In this document: positions 35,052 to 45,123 of the stretch, one piece after another
Layout: each line of letters opens with the position of its first letter
Numbering within the stretch: the first letter of the stretch is position 1
DNA from: QZLE01 sp033852135
GTDB taxonomy: Bacteria > Pseudomonadota > Gammaproteobacteria > QZLD01
Reading direction: 5' to 3'
NCBI GenBank assembly: GCA_033852135.1
Contig: JAWSVB010000009.1
Location: 1 to 64,000, forward strand
DNA: 64,000 bases
Program-made: the position numbers and the translations under genes
The notes under the pieces: model-generated
The model's input: only the letters and a program-made list of their open reading frames with translations
Told to the model about the DNA's origin: nothing
The model's database searches: none

Positions 35052-38023
35052 TGACAGATAACAGTCAAATTAAAGATCAAGTTAATGACCTGACGCGCTG
35101 GAATCGTGCTGGCCTGGAAAAGTTTCAATATGTAGATGGTAATGCCGCTACATATCTGGAAAAGATAAGAGCAGGGTTAGCAGATAAGTTTCCACAGTGG
35201 GAAAAGGTTCAGCATGACTCAAATAATGAAACTGAGTCGGAATCAAAAGCCAGAATAGAAAGCCAGTATGCTGGCACCAATTATAAAGATGGGCCAACCA
35301 AAGACCTATTATTTGAGGTCTCACGCAGTTTTGCTCGTGGATGCCATGTCCTTACCGAACATATAAATGCGTATGCAAATGAAAAATATATAGGTACTGC
35401 AACGCAGTGGGATAGTATGCGTCGCTTGGTGGCAATGCTTGACTATTATCCAGCTCCTCCAGCTTCAGCTACAACAGATATCGCGCTATTTGTTAAAGAA
35501 GACAAGTTGGGAATAGTAGATAAAGGGGTGCAATTTAAATACGCTCCGGAAGATGGTTCAGAACCAAAAACCTATGAAACTATTGAAAAACTCGAGGTAG
35601 ATGCACAGCTAAACCTCCTCAGAGCTAAAGGTTATAACAGTAACCCAGAAAGAATGTCTGGGAATCAGCTGATACTGGCAGGTGAGTTTAAAAAGCTCAA
35701 AATTGGTGAGCCGGTAATTCTTGAATCAACTATGAGTCATAATGCTGGTAAGACTCAGGCATTGCTTATAACTGCGCTCAAAGTTGAGAAAGATAAAACT
35801 ACAATTGGACTTGGTGGTGATATATCAGATTCTTTCAGAAAAGGTTATACCACGGTCCACCTATTACCCAAGGAAAAATTACAGGCAAAAGGCCCAATCT
35901 CTTTAAGTTCACAGGTTGATAAAACCCTGCATTTAAAAGGGGAACCTAAAGATCTTTTATCTGGTGAAATTGTTGCTATCTACAATGGTAGAAGCCATAG
36001 CTATCGACGAGTTAAAGAGATTAACAAAAACCGAGTTACTTTCAGTGAAGCGGTTGGGCAAATCGACCACAGCCATTCCAAAATCATTGATACTATTTCA
36101 TTGCCAATCGTGCGTTATGCCAAGCGCCCGGTGAAGAAAAACAGCAACTATATCATGATGGTTTATGCTGCTGGTGATTGGTCATACTTAGCCAATAAAT
36201 GGGTGTGTGATACAAGAGTTCACAAAGGTACCTCTCTAAAAGCAAAGAATCTACTTGTGCATTACAATGTAACAGCTGCTAAATACACCCCAATAGGTGC
36301 CGAGGTTGATGATGCAACATTAGAACCTGGGTTCACAGTGCTGACATTAGTTTGGAATCCAGACCATGCAATGGTTAAAGCAACCACCGGAAGCCTATCT
36401 GATTTAAAGATAAAAAACCCACAAACACTTAATGTTCCAAATCGTACTGATAGCTCATGGGATGTTGACCCATTTCTTTCCAGAAGTAATAACGGAAGAT
36501 TGGTACAAACTATCTGTACAAGCGAGCCAAAACAGATTGCTACAGGTGATTTTGCAGCAGTAGTTCGTGGGGCCCAGATCGCCTGGGGTAGGGTAGAAAG
36601 TACGCGAATCAATCAAGACGAAGAGGCAGCTTATATAACTGCTGAAAACAGATGGAATGACCAAGGTGGTGGCCCATTCTTTATCTCGCAGACCAAGGTT
36701 TACACAACCTTTAAAGAGCAGGCCTATGTGATTGATGCTACGGAGAATCACAATGTTATTGCAGGTAAAACAATAGCCCTGCAACATCTTCCTGCATCTC
36801 TTCGGTTGGGGCGCAAAGTACTAATCGAAAACGGCAGTAATACAATATTGACATCCATTAAGGATATCAGTGGTGACATCATAACGCTTGCAGATAATCT
36901 ATCCGCTAGTTTTGAGATTGGTAACATAAGCATCTATGCAAATGTCGTAGCTATTAGTCATGGCGCAGTTAAACCAGCTATGGTGCTTGGTAGTGGTGAT
37001 GCAACTGTTGCCAATCAAACATTTGAGGTAAACGCCAAAGATGTAAGTTTTGTCCCAGACAGTTCAATGTCTACTGGTGTTAGAGCCGATATTGAAGTTT
37101 TGATAAATGGTCAGAAATGGTCGCAGGTAGCCAACTTAAAAGACTCAGATTCTGTTGATGTGCACTATGTTGTCAAGATGGCAGAAAGTGGAAATATTAA
37201 GATCGAGTTTGGTGACGGAAACAATGGTAGACGCGTTCCTACCGGTAAGAATAATGTACGCCTGAATTTCAGACAGGGTGTTGGTGAAGGGGGTAATATC
37301 CCAGCACAAAAGATTACCAAGCCAGCAAAGATGCACCCATTGCTAAAAGAGGTGTATCAACCAAGTGCTACATACGGTGGGCACCAGATGGAGAACTCAC
37401 AGCAGATGGGGCAAAACGCACCGGGAGCTGTATTGAGTTTAGAAAGAGCGGTTTCATTGGATGACTTTTCTAAACTGGCTCGCACCCATTCGTCTGTGCT
37501 GCAGGCAAGTTCATTTATGAGCACCATGAGCAAAAGCCGGCGTGAGTTTATCGATGTGGTGATTGTTCCAGTTGGTGGAACAGGGCTTGAATTTGTCAGT
37601 GACCAGATTAAAGAGTTTCTGCAAAAACGTGCGGTTCCAGGCGTTATTATAAAAATCAGTGCCTATCAGCCGGTGGTTGTAAGTATCAATATCACCATTC
37701 GAGCAGACCTTAATCGTTACAGTTCTGAAGTTATTAATAACGAAGTTAAGCAGAAGATTGCCGCTGAATTCTCAGTTAATAATCGCCAGCTGGGTCAATC
37801 GTTACATCGTGGTGAGATCTATAAGGTGGTTGAAAATATAGAGGGTGTTACCAACTCCGACTGCACCATAGACATTGATCTACCGGCAAATGCGCAGCGC
37901 CCACGAGTTATCAAAGGGGATGATGATGTGGTTAGAATGGTGCAACCATCACCCAAGCAATTAGTGCATCTGGATATCAATATTCCACAGATTAGCATCA
38001 CGGTGGAGGACTACTCCCTATGA
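35051..38023 (+). CDS. eCIS large baseplate J-like protein (Afp12 position)
   Basis: 990 aa. The N-terminal region repeats the wedge pattern (TKDLLFEVSRSFARGCHVLTEH, WDSMRRLVAMLDYYPAPP). The C-terminal third carries the baseplate J-like core: YVVKMAESGNIKIEFGDGNN, GRRVPTGKNNVRLNFRQGVG and a final domain FSKLARTHSSVLQAS with VSINITIRADLNRYSSE. The middle is a set of strand-rich insert domains. Overlaps of one base before and four bases after (ATGA) tie it to its neighbours. Confidence 0.85.
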   Translation: MTDNSQIKDQVNDLTRWNRAGLEKFQYVDGNAATYLEKIRAGLADKFPQWEKVQHDSNNETESESKARIESQYAGTNYKDGPTKDLLFEVSRSFARGCHVLTEHINAYANEKYIGTATQWDSMRRLVAMLDYYPAPPASATTDIALFVKEDKLGIVDKGVQFKYAPEDGSEPKTYETIEKLEVDAQLNLLRAKGYNSNPERMSGNQLILAGEFKKLKIGEPVILESTMSHNAGKTQALLITALKVEKDKTTIGLGGDISDSFRKGYTTVHLLPKEKLQAKGPISLSSQVDKTLHLKGEPKDLLSGEIVAIYNGRSHSYRRVKEINKNRVTFSEAVGQIDHSHSKIIDTISLPIVRYAKRPVKKNSNYIMMVYAAGDWSYLANKWVCDTRVHKGTSLKAKNLLVHYNVTAAKYTPIGAEVDDATLEPGFTVLTLVWNPDHAMVKATTGSLSDLKIKNPQTLNVPNRTDSSWDVDPFLSRSNNGRLVQTICTSEPKQIATGDFAAVVRGAQIAWGRVESTRINQDEEAAYITAENRWNDQGGGPFFISQTKVYTTFKEQAYVIDATENHNVIAGKTIALQHLPASLRLGRKVLIENGSNTILTSIKDISGDIITLADNLSASFEIGNISIYANVVAISHGAVKPAMVLGSGDATVANQTFEVNAKDVSFVPDSSMSTGVRADIEVLINGQKWSQVANLKDSDSVDVHYVVKMAESGNIKIEFGDGNNGRRVPTGKNNVRLNFRQGVGEGGNIPAQKITKPAKMHPLLKEVYQPSATYGGHQMENSQQMGQNAPGAVLSLERAVSLDDFSKLARTHSSVLQASSFMSTMSKSRREFIDVVIVPVGGTGLEFVSDQIKEFLQKRAVPGVIIKISAYQPVVVSINITIRADLNRYSSEVINNEVKQKIAAEFSVNNRQLGQSLHRGEIYKVVENIEGVTNSDCTIDIDLPANAQRPRVIKGDDDVVRMVQPSPKQLVHLDINIPQISITVEDYSL

Positions 38024-39648
38024 GTAATACTAGTAAACAAAAAGACAAGCTAAGCCATAGCGAGATGCTGTATAAGTTGATGCCAACGGTTTATCGCGCT
38101 CGTGATAATGAATCAGATGAATCGTCAGGGGATCTACAGCAACTACTCTCAGTTTTTGGTGGTTTGTTGGATGAGATATCAAACAATATCGACCAATTCT
38201 ATGCCGATAATTTTCCGTTTAACTCATCATCTGAAGATGAGAAAGAGATAAGTTGCCAGCCGTGGTTACTCCCTTATTTCTCAGACCTGCTCGATGTAAA
38301 CCTGGTTTCACCAGATGCCAAAGGTCAATCGAAAGAGATTGCTAATGCAGTAAGGTGGAGACAAAGGCGCGGCACAGTTGTAGCAACCGAAGAGATCGCA
38401 CAAAATATTGGCGATATGGAGGTTGAGGTGCAGGAGGGGTGGAAGCGCGTCGCGATGACTCCGCGAATTGATGCCCCGATTATGCCGGAAAGCAGCTATG
38501 GCGAGAAAGAGGTAGATAGCAGCAAGCCATTAACGGCAGCCAAACACCCAGGGCTGTTAACCACAACTGTTGACGTTAGAAAATACTCAATGGCTGTTAA
38601 GGCTCAGCAGGCAACAGCAGAAACTCATATCTCCCGCTTTGGAGGAGGATCTAAAGATGGTGAGGATGTTCTTTGGATTCAAAAAAATAGATCTGCTGTT
38701 CCACTGCATCAAGGGAGTTATCAAGATCTTTCCCGTAGAACCGTTGATATAAGAACCCCAGACTGGAAGAGTGGGCACGCAAACCCACGCAGTGTTCTTT
38801 TGTATTGCCCAGTACCGCAAGGGTTCTTCAATGATGATATGCCGGAAATATCTTGGTCACAGATTAACTCTGCAGAGCAGATCGAAATAACCAAAGAAGA
38901 GATAGATATTGGTGGTGCCGGTTCTGAAGAGAAAGTTGAAAAAATAACCTATCGTGCGGTAACTGAATCACCAGTTAAAATCAGCACAAAAATCAACTTG
39001 CTGCAAAACAAGATCTATCAATTTGAAAACCTAGTATTTGATAAAGATATCGATATCAAAAAAACCAATATCAGCTTTATAAATTGTGCAGTTAAAGATT
39101 TAACCATCAACTCAATTCATACAAAGCAACTACCAGCTCTGGATGCAGTGGGAACAATTTTTGAAGAGGTTTATCTCAAAGCAGGAATGGCGCAATTTGA
39201 ATATTGCACAGTAATAAAAAGCGCTATAACTCCTGAAATTCAAGCCAGTGACTGTATCTTTGCAGGTACGTTACGCAAAGAGAAAAACCGCTATAACAGA
39301 AAGATAGATGGTTGCATTCGTTATAGCTGCTTCCCATCTCAAGATAGATTGAGAATGCCAAATTTACTGTTTAACTGTACAGATGAATCCCCACTGTTTT
39401 TTACGACCCGATTCCCTTCAAAAGATAGGGCCGAAAAAGGTTATGGTGTAATCCACCCTGCAGCAGCTGAGCAGATAAAATTTGGCGCAGAAAATGGTGG
39501 CGAGATAGGGGCATATCATCAACAAAGATATTGCCTGCGCTATGAGGCAGTAATTTTAAAGATTAAAGAGAATTTACCAGTCGGTTTAAAGATCGCGCTG
39601 ATTCCAGATGAAACACTTTCACGCGCTCCGATTGAGTTGCATGGGTGA
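38020..39648 (+). CDS. eCIS phage tail protein I-like (P2 gpI family)
   Basis: 542 aa. The N-terminal 140 residues match P2 gpI/tail protein I: LSHSEMLYKLMPTVYRARDN, LQQLLSVFGGLLDEISNNI, WLLPYFSDLLDVNLVS and IANAVRWRQRRGTVVATEEI. The remaining 400 residues are a long strand-rich extension. It probably links the wedges to the peripheral baseplate or fibre. The start overlaps the J-like stop by four bases. It is followed by a repeat-bearing 178-base gap. Confidence 0.85.
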   Translation: MSNTSKQKDKLSHSEMLYKLMPTVYRARDNESDESSGDLQQLLSVFGGLLDEISNNIDQFYADNFPFNSSSEDEKEISCQPWLLPYFSDLLDVNLVSPDAKGQSKEIANAVRWRQRRGTVVATEEIAQNIGDMEVEVQEGWKRVAMTPRIDAPIMPESSYGEKEVDSSKPLTAAKHPGLLTTTVDVRKYSMAVKAQQATAETHISRFGGGSKDGEDVLWIQKNRSAVPLHQGSYQDLSRRTVDIRTPDWKSGHANPRSVLLYCPVPQGFFNDDMPEISWSQINSAEQIEITKEEIDIGGAGSEEKVEKITYRAVTESPVKISTKINLLQNKIYQFENLVFDKDIDIKKTNISFINCAVKDLTINSIHTKQLPALDAVGTIFEEVYLKAGMAQFEYCTVIKSAITPEIQASDCIFAGTLRKEKNRYNRKIDGCIRYSCFPSQDRLRMPNLLFNCTDESPLFFTTRFPSKDRAEKGYGVIHPAAAEQIKFGAENGGEIGAYHQQRYCLRYEAVILKIKENLPVGLKIALIPDETLSRAPIELHG

Positions 39649-39663
39649 GTATTTAACGAATAT

Positions 39664-39788
39664 GTAGGTTGGTGCTGAGCTTGCGAAGCCCAACAAAATG
39701 AAAGTTCACTGAGCGTAGCCGAAGTGTTCTTAACTATGAAACAAAGAATAATTTATTGAATACCCTTCGGCTACGCTCAGGGAACTTC
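39664..39788. repeat. Dispersed inverted repeats
   Basis: A GTAGGTTGGTGCTGAGCTTG-type unit at 39664-39694, then an inverted pair with CACTGAGCGTAGCCGAAGTG at about 39706 and CCCTTCGGCTACGCTCAGGG at 39762-39781. Same families as at 25607-25690. Confidence 0.8.
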
Positions 39789-39826
39789 AAAAATTTTATC
39801 ACAAACTTTATTAACGAGATAAAGAT

Positions 39827-42793
39827 ATGAAGACACAAATTTCAAGAGATAGTTATCAGGAAGAGAAACAATACAGCGGTATATATCAGCAGCAGGGAAG
39901 AATGCTTACCGATGCTGACTGGAATGAGTTCGTTGATATTGTTAACGGTAGATTAAACCAGTTAGCACAGGCTGTTATCGGTAGCGGAACACCAAAAGAC
40001 TCGGGCCTTAAAATCGCCACGCAAGGAAGTGATTTTAAAATTCAGCCAGGAAAGATAAGTGTCAACGGTGTCTCTGCAGAGCTGAGATCTCCAGGTGCTG
40101 AGAACCAGCTATTTTCGTTTGAAAAACAGCTGGATCTACCAGGGCTAGGCAAACTGCCAAGTAAAAGCGTACATATCTATGCAGATATTTGGGACAGAGC
40201 AGTTACCTCTTTAGAAGATGAAAACCTTCTAGATCCTGCTCTCTTTGGTGCTGACACATGTACCAGAACTCAAAGAATGGTACAGATAAAATGTGCAAAA
40301 TTAGGTTTAGATCCGCAATCAACTGAAGTAAATCCAACATCAGGTAATAGCCGACTAATACTAAAAAACAGAACCGTTGATGTCGAAGGTGATTCTTTTG
40401 ATGTAGATACATTTGCCAGCAGCTCAGTACAAAAATCTGGTAACTACATCTTCCGCGTTGAAGTGCACGATATCAAAGGCAGCCCAACCAGCCCTTCAGA
40501 AGTGACTATCAAATGGTCATGTGAGAATGGTGCTGAGGCATATCAGATTTTAGATGATGACAACAATGAGATCCCAGTACCACAAGATTTTGAAACTGGT
40601 GATTGGATTTTTGAACACTACAATGATGCATGTGAAAAGCATATCGGTGTTCATCTTGAAAGCTCTGCTAGTTTAGCTTTACAACGTGGTGAGCTTAAGA
40701 CAAAGGTAGAAGCTGATTCTGGTAAAAAGTTTAACTATGTTAGACGCTGGGATGGTTGCTGCACACTTGTTAAAGCTGGAAGTAGCTGGGCTATTAAAAC
40801 TAATGATTACCCAGCAAAAGACAGATTTGCACCACTAAAAGTTAACAGCAATAAGAGCCACGGTAGTGTAAATGTTGATGCCAATACAGCTACTTTGCAT
40901 CTGAAAGATCATGAGATGCAGATTGAGCTGAAGAACAAAAACATAATCGTTGGTGATTACTGGGAAGTTGTAGTCAGAGATGGTTATGATGGTGGAATCA
41001 TACTTAGCGCTTCAGATGATGGCGAAGATGGAGTATTACCAAAAGGTATAAAACATAACTATCTATTAATCGCTACTATCGCCAGTAATGGAAAAATTCA
41101 GGCGTTAACAGATGAGCAAAAACGTCAGCTTAACTTTCCAAGCTTAACCAATATTCAAGCGCGCGATATAGCTCTTGAAAACCTATCAACTGATATTTAT
41201 GGTAATGCCAAAAATGTGCAAGATGCCTTAGAAAATCTTCAGGAGACAGTAGTTGATATTGAGCAAGATATTGATGCTCTGGATGCGGAAAATATCTCTC
41301 TACGAAGACCTGATAACGGTTTAACAGGTGTGTTGGCACCAGCAAGTATCAAATCAGTTCAAGATGCTTTAATCGCAATTAATAAAAAACCATCTGGAGG
41401 TGGCGGTAGTGACTTCCTTATCACTGTGGGTAAAGGTGGGCAGTACGCAACTCTTAAAGATGCCTTAAAAGCAGATTTAAGTGCAAAAAGTTTATGGATA
41501 TGCCTACAGCCTGGTGTGCACAGCGTACCAGAAAATCCAAAAGCAAATAAATTCACCAGTTTAAGAATATCTGGCAGCTCTTCAGCAGCAGTTACATTAG
41601 ATTTTGCAGGCGCCAAAAACGATTTTGAAGCAGACGAATTGATATTCGAAAATATCACTTTCCAGCTTAAAGGTGCATCACAGATCTTTATGGAAGGTAT
41701 GAAGGTAACAGCGCAAGGTTGTCTATTCTCCAGAACAGGTTCAAATGTAGCAGCTAAGCCTATGGTTGTAGTTGGTTCAGCAAAACATGAAACCCAGATT
41801 GTCTGGGAAAATAACACCATGACTTCAAGTTGGACAGAGGTTACAGGCAGACCAGAAATATTTAGTGCTGGGGTGCGAGTGCGCGGCAGAAATATGCACG
41901 CAATTGCAGGAGACATGGATAAACTATTGGAAATTGACCCTGTAGATGATGCAGCAACTTATAGAAAAAAATTAAATGAAGTAACAAAGAAAATTGTTGA
42001 GTTACCTGCAGCAACTAGATCTAACTGGGCAAGATTGACTCCTGAACGTGGAATCAGCGCTATGCCTGAGCTTGTTGATGAATATGAAGTTAGTCATATA
42101 TCTTCAGAGGCAGGGGCTAGTGCTTTAACAGCAAATAACTTCCGTATTCGTCGTTCAAGAGTATCACCTCAAAACATGTTTAAATCATTCATTGCTTCAG
42201 TCGGAAATGCTAATTCTTCAGAGGCAGTGTTAAGAGCATCACTTGATAGAGCTATTAGGACTACAAAAACCAAAAGATTTGGTGCGTGCCTTGGTCTTTT
42301 CAATAACCATGTTGGTGGAACAATCAGATCTACAGATATAAATGGAGATATTTGGTTAAGCTCACAAACTTCGCGAGGAATAAATATTCTTACACGTAAG
42401 AAGTTATTGACTGCAAGACAAACTATGAAAGCTTATCTAAGCCCAGGGGCTGACCTTAGTATTACTGGGAGTAAGTTTATTTCAATCAAAGCAATTGTTT
42501 CTTCTGTTTCTGTTCCAGCAACGGGTGTGATTAAACAGTATTTGCCAGCATTCAATACTCTTGCGTTAACAGACAACGTGATACATGAAGAAGATAACTC
42601 GGTATTAGCACTATATCTTTCCATGAGTGGGAATAAATTTAGCACTGCAGGAACAGCAGAAGATATAGCAATGGTTCCGTTTGTTGGTAATGGAATGTTC
42701 ACTGCAAATATGGCCCAAAGCCCTTATGCAGTTATCAGCAAAAAGTTTATTAAAGGATTGAAAGAGGCTGCTAACTTTTTAGTGTTTAAGTAG
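39827..42793 (+). CDS. DUF6519 eCIS protein with beta-helix-like region
   Basis: 988 aa. The N-terminus is the DUF6519 signature: RDSYQEEKQYSGIYQQQGRM, LTDADWNEFVDIVNGRLNQL. A central coiled-coil (about 465-500, LENLQETVVDIEQDIDAL) is followed at about 540-640 by a pectate-lyase-like stretch (GKGGQYATLKDALKADLSAK) and a long strand-rich region that could be a parallel beta-helix. It is at the baseplate/cargo boundary, the usual place for tail fibres or surface-exposed adhesins, so it may contact the target. That role is inferred. Confidence 0.75.
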   Translation: MKTQISRDSYQEEKQYSGIYQQQGRMLTDADWNEFVDIVNGRLNQLAQAVIGSGTPKDSGLKIATQGSDFKIQPGKISVNGVSAELRSPGAENQLFSFEKQLDLPGLGKLPSKSVHIYADIWDRAVTSLEDENLLDPALFGADTCTRTQRMVQIKCAKLGLDPQSTEVNPTSGNSRLILKNRTVDVEGDSFDVDTFASSSVQKSGNYIFRVEVHDIKGSPTSPSEVTIKWSCENGAEAYQILDDDNNEIPVPQDFETGDWIFEHYNDACEKHIGVHLESSASLALQRGELKTKVEADSGKKFNYVRRWDGCCTLVKAGSSWAIKTNDYPAKDRFAPLKVNSNKSHGSVNVDANTATLHLKDHEMQIELKNKNIIVGDYWEVVVRDGYDGGIILSASDDGEDGVLPKGIKHNYLLIATIASNGKIQALTDEQKRQLNFPSLTNIQARDIALENLSTDIYGNAKNVQDALENLQETVVDIEQDIDALDAENISLRRPDNGLTGVLAPASIKSVQDALIAINKKPSGGGGSDFLITVGKGGQYATLKDALKADLSAKSLWICLQPGVHSVPENPKANKFTSLRISGSSSAAVTLDFAGAKNDFEADELIFENITFQLKGASQIFMEGMKVTAQGCLFSRTGSNVAAKPMVVVGSAKHETQIVWENNTMTSSWTEVTGRPEIFSAGVRVRGRNMHAIAGDMDKLLEIDPVDDAATYRKKLNEVTKKIVELPAATRSNWARLTPERGISAMPELVDEYEVSHISSEAGASALTANNFRIRRSRVSPQNMFKSFIASVGNANSSEAVLRASLDRAIRTTKTKRFGACLGLFNNHVGGTIRSTDINGDIWLSSQTSRGINILTRKKLLTARQTMKAYLSPGADLSITGSKFISIKAIVSSVSVPATGVIKQYLPAFNTLALTDNVIHEEDNSVLALYLSMSGNKFSTAGTAEDIAMVPFVGNGMFTANMAQSPYAVISKKFIKGLKEAANFLVFK

Positions 42794-42819
42794 GTTGTTT
42801 TACAGAAAATGGAAGCCTA

Positions 42820-45072
42820 ATGAAAAAACGCCAAGCTGAAAAACAGGAATCTACCGCCCAGTGCAGTGATACTGTTTGCAAAGAATCGAATAGTGCCGAT
42901 AGGCAGCAGCAAATAAGAAATATTCTCTATGCATCATCTGTAAAGGGAAAGCTTAAGTTTGGTTCTAGCGATGATGCAACAGAAAGCCAGGCTGATTCTG
43001 CAGCTGCAGGGTATATGTCTGGTGGCAAAACAGCGCCATTTAAAACATCTCCAGTTTCATCATCCAACGGAATAAATCTTGGTTTTGAACATAGCGGTTC
43101 ATCCCTTTCTGGTTCACAAAAACAGGGGTATGAATCTTACTATGGACAGTCCCTTTCTGATGTACGTATCCACACTGGTAGTAGAGCGGCCGAGGCTGCT
43201 AATGCAGTAGATGCAAAGGCATTTAGTGTAGGTCGTGATATATATTTTGGCCAGGGGCAATATTCACCAAATACAGAATCAGGCCAAGCGATATTGACCC
43301 ATGAAATTGCGCATACTATGCAGCAAGATTCTGGCAATACACTGCGTAAGTGGAGCGGCCATGAGCATAAACGTTATGGTGATATTGCAGGCCAAAAATT
43401 AGTTCAGCATAAAACAAAGCTATTAGATGGTGTTAAGAAAACCAACACCAAAGCCAAAGCAGCAGATACCGGACTTGATTACGGTGATAAATTTTCGATC
43501 ACCTTTAATCACGAGGTTACAGATAGTAATGATGATACAAGGATAGAACCAACGCAAAGAAGCCTTGGTTGGGCTACAAAAATGGCTGGTGACCATCGTG
43601 GCTCAGCAGTATATTTAGACCGAAACAGCTATGGATCATTAACGTATATATTATTAGCTCAGTCAAACTGGAGTCACTTTTTTCCTCTTGCTGAAAAAGA
43701 GTGGAAAACTCATCATGATAAAGCAGTAAATTATGCGAAACTTGCACATTCAAATTTAAAAGAAAATAAATTATCTAAAGCAAAACAACATATGCACACT
43801 GCTTTAACAAATGAGGCATTTGGTCTTCATTTTTTACAAGATACTTTTGCATCTGGACATCAATATCCACGAGCTTTTGATGAAGTGTATGATGGTTCAT
43901 CAGGAAGACCGCAAACTTATCATGATATTTTGTGTGAGCTAAAAGGTGGGATTGATATGCGCTATAGTCGTAATACTTCCCATAAGTTCCGTGGAGATGA
44001 TACTGGAACAGATAAAGATGCTGAGATTGTCGGTGGTGAGACATTCAATTCTATAGCTGAAGTTTTTTGTGCGGCTGCAGGTGTTCCTGCTTCTGACGTG
44101 GGCGCGAAAACACCAATGGCAAATCCAGGTCCTAATATTCCAAAAATTATGAAAGATCCTGTCGCCGGACCAATATGGTATGCAATGGAAACTGACCTGA
44201 AAAAATTTACTGCAGGTAAAGTTGATGAGGAAAATGTTAAAACATCATCAGAAGCAGTAACAGCAAATCAGGCAGAGATTATGAATGCCTGGAGAGCAGC
44301 GCATAAAGATTCAAAAGGAAAAGAGTTATCTACCGATGAAACACTCGCTCTGGGGAGAAATAATAACCCTGATGCCCGTAAGTTTTATGAAGCAATATTA
44401 CATGATCCCGGGTTTCTCAAAAGTAATACTGATGAGGCAATAATTAAGTTCTTACTTAACGATAAGGGGCAATATGATGTAAGCAAGATACTTAATCTCA
44501 ATTTGCCTGTAAGTACTACAAAACATGCCCTCAAGTTACTTTTGAATAATCCAAACGATACTTGGGATGGTGCTTGTGTTGGAGAAGATGAAGTTGCCGT
44601 TATAGCTATTTTGTATTATCAGACAAATGATAGGTTCCAGAAAATAGTTTCGGAATTAGGTATGGATATATTTGATAATTCAATCCAAGGTGAAAATTGG
44701 GATGTATTTCTTTATATGTGCACCCTAAAATGTAATAGCTCTAATAATATTGGTGCTAACTGGATTGCAAAGAAAAAAGAAGATGATGCTGCACGTTGGT
44801 TGACCAGAATTAAAAGTTGGCGTGGTATAGCCACAGAACCGATTCCGTATACAAACGTATCTCGAAAAGGGTGGGTAGGCATCATTCGTGCACTACTGTC
44901 TGGTGATTGTGGTGATGATGATGAAGATTCAATTGTATACATAGTTCGAAATATGGTTAAAGCTGGTGACGGTGTATATCTTGCTTCAAAGATATCAAAA
45001 GATGAGATGGATTCTGGTGTCGACTGGAGTCAGTGGGATACGATTAAAGCATTAATGAATAAATACTGGTAG
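42820..45072 (+). CDS. DUF4157 (eCIS core) effector with PLC/P1-nuclease-like domain
   Basis: 750 aa. Residues about 98-170 are the DUF4157 eCIS core domain, with SLSDVRIHTGSRAAEAANAV, AKAFSVGRDIYFGQ and the HEIAH metallopeptidase-like motif at 161-165, preceded by the ESQADSAA signature. Residues about 170-400 contain spaced His/Asp groups (H181, H230, H259, SHFF, H299, then NEAFGLHFLQDTFASGHQYP with H337, D341 and H347), a pattern like zinc-dependent phospholipase C or P1 nuclease. The rest (400-750) is unrecognised. It is likely cargo loaded into the particle. Confidence 0.78.
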   Translation: MKKRQAEKQESTAQCSDTVCKESNSADRQQQIRNILYASSVKGKLKFGSSDDATESQADSAAAGYMSGGKTAPFKTSPVSSSNGINLGFEHSGSSLSGSQKQGYESYYGQSLSDVRIHTGSRAAEAANAVDAKAFSVGRDIYFGQGQYSPNTESGQAILTHEIAHTMQQDSGNTLRKWSGHEHKRYGDIAGQKLVQHKTKLLDGVKKTNTKAKAADTGLDYGDKFSITFNHEVTDSNDDTRIEPTQRSLGWATKMAGDHRGSAVYLDRNSYGSLTYILLAQSNWSHFFPLAEKEWKTHHDKAVNYAKLAHSNLKENKLSKAKQHMHTALTNEAFGLHFLQDTFASGHQYPRAFDEVYDGSSGRPQTYHDILCELKGGIDMRYSRNTSHKFRGDDTGTDKDAEIVGGETFNSIAEVFCAAAGVPASDVGAKTPMANPGPNIPKIMKDPVAGPIWYAMETDLKKFTAGKVDEENVKTSSEAVTANQAEIMNAWRAAHKDSKGKELSTDETLALGRNNNPDARKFYEAILHDPGFLKSNTDEAIIKFLLNDKGQYDVSKILNLNLPVSTTKHALKLLLNNPNDTWDGACVGEDEVAVIAILYYQTNDRFQKIVSELGMDIFDNSIQGENWDVFLYMCTLKCNSSNNIGANWIAKKKEDDAARWLTRIKSWRGIATEPIPYTNVSRKGWVGIIRALLSGDCGDDDEDSIVYIVRNMVKAGDGVYLASKISKDEMDSGVDWSQWDTIKALMNKYW

Positions 45073-45123
45073 TTTTCGGGATATTGGTTATTGTTATTAG
45101 TGAGTAGTAAAAGGGAAAACAAT

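Noticed and set aside
22602..39648. Prophage or R-type pyocin origin of the tail-like genes
   Set aside because: DUF4255 cap, eCIS AAA+ ATPase and DUF4157 cargo are hallmarks of eCIS; no lysis cassette, capsid, terminase or integrase genes were seen.
22602..39648. Type VI secretion system
   Set aside because: Single sheath gene in place of the TssB/TssC pair, and no TssJ, TssL, TssM or ClpV-type genes in the window; the ATPase is of the Afp15 type.
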